From positions 1 through 9,043 of the forward strand of contig CANBZE010000052.1 in NCBI GenBank assembly GCA_947373775.1: a DNA stretch of 9,043 nt. Reading direction: 5' to 3'. The position numbers and the translations under genes are program-made. The notes under the pieces are model-generated. The model was not told the origin of the DNA, searched no databases, and worked only from the letters and a program-made list of their open reading frames with translations. Source of the stretch: Alphaproteobacteria bacterium. GTDB taxonomy: Bacteria; Pseudomonadota; Alphaproteobacteria; Micropepsales; Micropepsaceae. This document shows, piece by piece, positions 6,236 to 9,043 of the stretch (position 1 is the first letter of the stretch; each line of letters starts with the position of its first letter).

Positions 6236-7126
6236 TCAACTCTTCGGCACTTGCGGCACCGAGGTGGACGGCGCGTCCCGGCCGGCGTCGTTCCTGGCCA
6301 TGTTCAGGGCAAAGGCGGCGGCGCCGGGATTCATCGCATCCACCATGCTGGTCGGCATCAGGATCGTGGCGCCGCGTTCCTTGGTGGTCTCGTAGATGAT
6401 GTTCATGGCGCGCAGCTGCAGCGCTTCCGGGCTGGTGGCGTAGAGCTTTGCCGCATTGACGAATTTCTGCGCCACTTCCTCTTCCGCCGAACCCAAGATG
6501 ACGCGCGCCTGTTTCTCACGCTCGGCCTGGGCCTGGCGGCTCATGGCGTCCTGCAAATTGGCGGGAATGGCGACGTCGCGGATTTCCACCGAGTTCACCG
6601 TCACGCCCCATTCGGCGGTTTTGGAGCCGATCACCGCCTTGAGTTCGGCGTCCGCGGCCTTGCGGTCCGACAGCAGCGCCGACAGCACCGAAGAACCGAT
6701 CATTTCGCGCAAGCTGGTCTGGGCCACCCGCTGGACGGCGCTGACATAGTCGATAATTTCCAGGGCAGCACGTTCGGGGTCATGCACCATCCAGAACACG
6801 ATGGCGTCCACATTCACCGGCACCGTATCCTTGGTCAGGGCCTGCTCGGCATTGACCTCGGTGGTGCGGATACGCTGGTCGACCCAGGTCGTCACCGCGT
6901 CCAGGATCGGGATCAGGATGAAGAGGCCCGGCCCCTTGACGGAGTGCAGCTTGCCCAGCCGCAACACCACGGCCCGTTCCCATTGCTGCGCCATCTTGAT
7001 GGAATAGCCCAGGAAGATGCCGATCAGCGCCAGGACGATGGTAAGCGCGATGGGCATGCCGGAAAGGTGCGACAGCGCCGCACCGCCCACGAACAGCAAG
7101 AAGACGACTGCACTGATGGCGTTCAT
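6236..7126 (-). CDS. Slipin-family SPFH/band 7 membrane protein
   Basis: A stomatin/slipin relative of 296 residues from the ATG at 7126. Two hydrophobic segments (about 3-18 and 25-44) anchor it; the SPFH/band 7 domain follows, beginning with QQWERAVVLRLGKLHSVKGPG and continuing through DQRIRTTEVN, TKDTVPVNVDAIVFWMV and a charged alpha-helical part rich in Ala/Glu/Lys (AMSRQAQAEREKQARVILG) that drives oligomerisation. Family members form rings on the inner membrane and organise lipids or proteases; many pair with an NfeD-like partner, which is not in this window. GGAGG 5 bases before this ATG supports the start and gives the family's usual length. The same frame stays open upstream to an ATG at 7330 that overlaps the GntR stop, giving a possible 364-residue form. 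It is the last gene of the GntR operon, ending 24 bases from the convergent carbonic-anhydrase-like gene. Confidence 0.9.
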   Translation of the reverse strand: MNAISAVVFLLFVGGAALSHLSGMPIALTIVLALIGIFLGYSIKMAQQWERAVVLRLGKLHSVKGPGLFILIPILDAVTTWVDQRIRTTEVNAEQALTKDTVPVNVDAIVFWMVHDPERAALEIIDYVSAVQRVAQTSLREMIGSSVLSALLSDRKAADAELKAVIGSKTAEWGVTVNSVEIRDVAIPANLQDAMSRQAQAEREKQARVILGSAEEEVAQKFVNAAKLYATSPEALQLRAMNIIYETTKERGATILMPTSMVDAMNPGAAAFALNMARNDAGRDAPSTSVPQVPKS

Positions 7127-7330
7127 ATGAACCTCCGTTGAAGTCTGTTGGGATATGTTGTTGTTACGCGCCGCCCGTACCGCCGCGGTCAGGCCAAGAC
7201 TGTCCATGTCGGCGGCGCGGCGCACAAATGCGGGCGCCGGCTGATCCTTCATTTTTCCGATCTTGCCCATCACGTTGGTCAGCACGATCCAGAACAATAT
7301 GGCGCCGACAACAAAGGGGAACAGGCTCAT
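7127..7330 (-). CDS. Small membrane-protein reading frame joined in frame to the slipin
   Basis: A 68-codon stretch with its own start signals but no stop before the slipin. The ATG at 7330 overlaps the GntR stop as ATGA, with GGAG about 8 bases upstream, the classic coupled-start arrangement. Residues 1-20 (MSLFPFVVGAILFWIVLTNV) are a membrane segment, and the next 35 residues are charged and Ala/Arg-rich. Codon third positions are mostly G/C through about residue 55, then the last 13 codons (NNNISQQTSTEVH) look like non-coding spacer carrying the slipin ribosome binding site. I read this as a former separate small membrane gene whose stop was lost, or a genuine long slipin isoform with three membrane segments, or a sequencing error hiding a stop. 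The product would be a fusion ending at 6236. No family is recognised. Confidence 0.45.
7132..7136 (-). promoter_or_regulatory. Ribosome binding site deciding the slipin start
   Basis: Minus-strand GGAGG lies 5 bases before the ATG at 7126, inside the open upstream frame. A site this strong within a continuous frame argues that translation begins here even if the longer form is also made. Confidence 0.75.
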
Positions 7331-7707
7331 GACCCGCGCTCCGCCAGCCGCGCCAGCGCGTCGGCCAGTTCCTCCAGCGCGATGCCCTGTCCCTTGGCCT
7401 GGGCCGCGATGCGATAGGCGAAATCCTGCGCCTGCTTTCGCGCCTGGCGTGGTGGCGGAGATGGCGCGTCGTCCGTGACGAAGGTGCCGACGCCACGCAG
7501 CTTGGTCAGTACGCCATCGCGCTCCAGTTCCGCATAGGCGCGCTGCACGGTGTTGAGGTCGATCTTCAACGCCACCGCCACCTGGCGCATGGTGGGAAGC
7601 TGGGCGCCGCGCTTCAGAACACCCCGGCCAATCAGGGCCAGGACCTGCTCGCGCAGCTGGACGTAGATGGGAACGCCGTTGTTCTGGACGGTAAGACCAT
7701 CAAGCAT
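7327..7707 (-). CDS. GntR-family repressor, YtrA subfamily
   Basis: A 126-residue regulator, the compact length of the YtrA subfamily. The winged helix-turn-helix occupies about residues 11-75 (PIYVQLREQVLALIGRGVL, LPTMRQVAVALKIDLNTVQRAY, ELERDGVLTKLRGVGTFV), followed by a short helical tail (to LARLAERGS) that serves for dimerisation rather than ligand binding; there is no large effector domain. The ATG at 7707 is chosen although it has no ribosome binding site, because a promoter ends so close before it that the mRNA is probably leaderless; a TTG at 7725 would fall inside that promoter. Its last codons overlap the next start as ATGA. An inverted repeat over its promoter suggests autorepression of the operon that ends with the slipin. 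In other bacteria YtrA-type regulators control membrane or transport operons in response to envelope stress. Confidence 0.92.
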   Translation of the reverse strand: MLDGLTVQNNGVPIYVQLREQVLALIGRGVLKRGAQLPTMRQVAVALKIDLNTVQRAYAELERDGVLTKLRGVGTFVTDDAPSPPPRQARKQAQDFAYRIAAQAKGQGIALEELADALARLAERGS

Positions 7708-7713
7708 TGTCGT

Positions 7714-7741
7714 ATTGTATGACAACTATCATACAGTGCAA
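7714..7741 (-). promoter_or_regulatory. Promoter of the GntR-slipin operon, probably leaderless
   Basis: On the minus strand TTGCAC (-35, 7736-7741) and TACAAT (-10, 7714-7719) are spaced by 16 bases. The -10 ends 6 bases before the GntR ATG at 7707, so transcription should begin at or within a base or two of the start codon. No Shine-Dalgarno sequence is present, which agrees with leaderless translation. Confidence 0.6.
7716..7735. promoter_or_regulatory. Inverted-repeat operator overlapping the GntR promoter
   Basis: TGTATGA (7716-7722) and TCATACA (7729-7735) form perfect 7-bp arms around 6 bases. The site covers the spacer and part of the -10, where bound protein would block RNA polymerase. 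Its symmetry, TGTA...TACA ends and position directly before a GntR gene fit a self-binding site of a YtrA-type repressor. Confidence 0.65.
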
Positions 7742-7754
7742 GCCCCTATACCAT

Positions 7755-7858
7755 TGTCATGGCCCGCGACTGCGGGCCATCCAGATGACGCCAGCGCCCG
7801 CCCAACAGAAATATCGCGAGCCCAACTGGATGGCCCACACTCCGGTGGGCCATGACAG
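7755..7858. repeat. Pair of REP-like palindromes in inverted orientation (BIME-like)
   Basis: Two related hairpins lie in the 174-base gap 7708-7881. The first (7755-7784) has the stem ATGGCCCGC / GCGGGCCAT around GACT; the second (7826-7858) has ATGGCCCAC / GTGGGCCAT around ACTCCG. Their flanks match when one is reversed: TGTCATGGCCC at one end and GGGCCATCCAG at the other. About 41 unrelated bases separate them. Palindromes of this TGTCATGGCC...GGCCATCCAG type are familiar, from memory, as dispersed repeats in alphaproteobacterial genomes. No T run follows, so they are not standard terminators, but they separate the GntR promoter from the end of the barrel gene. Confidence 0.75.
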
Positions 7859-7881
7859 TTTGGTGTGAGGAAGGGTGGAAC

Positions 7882-9043
7882 TTAGAAGAAGTAGCGCACA
7901 TCCAGCTGGAACTGCCGGTCGGTGCGGTGCAGACCCAGACCGGCCGGCACATATTCGCCGCGGCTGCTGTTCATGCGGATCAGCTCGGCGGTGATGCGGA
8001 ACCTGTCGATCCCGGTAAAGGAAATGGCGCCGGTGGTGGCGTCGCCATCCTCCGACCAGATGGCGTTTGTGGCGCCGGCGCGGCGGGTGGCGAACAGATC
8101 TTCGCGGACGCTGAAGCGGAAGTCGTCCAGGTCGTAGCTGGCCAGGCCAAAGGCGGACTGGAACTTGGTGTTGGCGATGAAGGTCGGCCCCGCCACGATA
8201 GTGGAGCCGCGCATGCCCTGCGCGATCAGCACCACCGGTCCGATATTGGTGCGCGCGCCCACGCTCCAGAAACGCGTGTCCCAGCCGCTGTCGCGCAAGG
8301 TCTTGGCGTAGGGATCGCCTTCATTGTCATAGCGGATCACCGAGATCTTGCCCCAGTCCGGCACGGTCCAGGTGGCGCCCGCATACCAGCCGACATGGCC
8401 GTCGATCTCATCGAACTCGCCGGTGCGCGCATAGAGCGGCGCGAAGAACAGCTTCTGGCTCTGGGATGAAAGCCGCACCCGCTCCAGCAATCCGGTGGGC
8501 CGGTCGTCCATGGTCCAGCCATGCGAGGCCATCAGGGTGCCGTTCTGGTCATTGCAGCACAGCGCCGCGCCGATCAGCGAGATGGTGCCGATGCTGCTTT
8601 TCCAGCGCAGCGTGCCTTCGCTGCCGATGGTGCGCAGTTCGTCGCCGATCCAGCTGTTGATGGCCGACGGCGTCAGGGTATAGGGACTGGCCCAACCCAG
8701 ATCGTCATTCTCCAGGCTGATGGTGGGAAAGAAGGCGCCCCCTTTCACCGACCAGGAAAAATCGCCGCCGCCGGAATCGTCGTAGCGCAGATAGGTTTCC
8801 AGCGCGTCCACCACGCCGGGGGTCTGCGGCTCGGCGCGCAGCACCGTCACCGCGTGAAACATATCGCCCAGTTTCAGTTCGGCCTGCACCACGCCCTCGG
8901 CGCCGCCATACTGCTTGCCGCCATAACGGAATTTGCCCAGGCCACCTTGCAGCCAGCTTGCCTGGCTTGTCGGCGCCACGCCGCGCAAGTCGGCATAACC
9001 GCTGATCGTCAGATCATCGGAGATTTCCAGGGCCTGTGCATTT
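7882..9043 (-). CDS. Outer-membrane beta-barrel protein, porin-like (N-terminus outside window)
   Basis: The frame is open to the right edge, giving at least 386 residues; the visible part begins NAQALEISDDLTISGYADLR, which looks like the end of a signal peptide and the first strand of the mature protein. There are many amphipathic stretches with alternating aromatic and polar residues (for example WYAGATWTVPDWGKISVIRYD and RFSVREDLFATR), and the protein ends in QLDVRYFF, the C-terminal phenylalanine typical of barrel proteins inserted by BamA. A single CC pair occurs mid-protein. The substrate is unknown, and no named porin family is assigned; the start DLTISGYADLRGVAP recalls a group of uncharacterised alphaproteobacterial barrel proteins. 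A TTG at 8988 in frame is not the true start. It runs toward the REP-like pair, with no clear intrinsic terminator. Confidence 0.82.
   Translation of the reverse strand, partial: NAQALEISDDLTISGYADLRGVAPTSQASWLQGGLGKFRYGGKQYGGAEGVVQAELKLGDMFHAVTVLRAEPQTPGVVDALETYLRYDDSGGGDFSWSVKGGAFFPTISLENDDLGWASPYTLTPSAINSWIGDELRTIGSEGTLRWKSSIGTISLIGAALCCNDQNGTLMASHGWTMDDRPTGLLERVRLSSQSQKLFFAPLYARTGEFDEIDGHVGWYAGATWTVPDWGKISVIRYDNEGDPYAKTLRDSGWDTRFWSVGARTNIGPVVLIAQGMRGSTIVAGPTFIANTKFQSAFGLASYDLDDFRFSVREDLFATRRAGATNAIWSEDGDATTGAISFTGIDRFRITAELIRMNSSRGEYVPAGLGLHRTDRQFQLDVRYFF

Noticed and set aside
6251..7141. Plus-strand reading frame opposite the slipin gene
   Set aside because: Antisense shadow of a conserved SPFH domain; composition is not protein-like.
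7708..7725. TTG at 7725 as the GntR start, adding six residues
   Set aside because: It lies within the -35/-10 spacer and the inverted repeat, so it would not be on the transcript.
7852..8469. Plus-strand reading frame opposite the beta-barrel gene
   Set aside because: Antisense to a frame with barrel-type strands and a C-terminal phenylalanine; no recognisable domain.

Overview
The window is GC-rich, densely coded bacterial chromosome. It most resembles an alphaproteobacterium: the trxB gene is followed directly by an LsrB/VtlR-type LysR regulator (the arrangement known in Sinorhizobium and Brucella), the EF-G-like protein is of the kind found in that class, the repeats look like alphaproteobacterial REP palindromes, and there is a candidate small RNA with C-rich loops. 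The species cannot be named from this sequence.

Layout. The left edge (1-1527, plus strand) is a probable two-gene operon, trxB (5' end missing) and lsrB. Next come three small minus-strand genes for exported proteins (1528-2781): a 97-residue protein ending in 13 threonines, a 155-residue cysteine-rich protein with a tandem duplication, and an exported ABM-fold monooxygenase-like protein. Divergent from these is a DUF6491-like secreted protein (2888-3316, plus). The gap 3317-3491 holds a candidate small RNA of about 115 nt that ends in a strong intrinsic terminator. A 680-residue EF-G-like GTPase (3492-5534, minus) lies opposite a Tat-exported beta-carbonic-anhydrase-like protein (5708-6211, plus), with two palindromes between them. 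Then comes a minus-strand operon (6236-7707): a YtrA-type GntR regulator, a short membrane segment, and a slipin (SPFH/band 7) protein. It appears to start from a leaderless promoter overlapped by a 7-bp inverted repeat, so it is probably autoregulated. A pair of REP-like palindromes (7755-7858) separates it from an outer-membrane beta-barrel gene whose start lies beyond the right edge (7882-9043, minus).

How the genes relate. trxB and lsrB fit a redox-homeostasis unit, although this LsrB has no cysteine. The GntR-slipin operon looks like a membrane-stress or membrane-organisation module. The small exported proteins at 1528-3316 are of unknown function and sit together. The most interesting items are the candidate anti-Shine-Dalgarno small RNA at about 3373-3487, the leaderless self-regulated GntR promoter, and the in-frame joining of a small membrane segment to the slipin. 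No tRNA, rRNA, CRISPR array, insertion sequence or phage gene was seen. No gene-free stretch exceeds 300 bases; the longest (3317-3491, 5535-5707, 7708-7881) are described as features.
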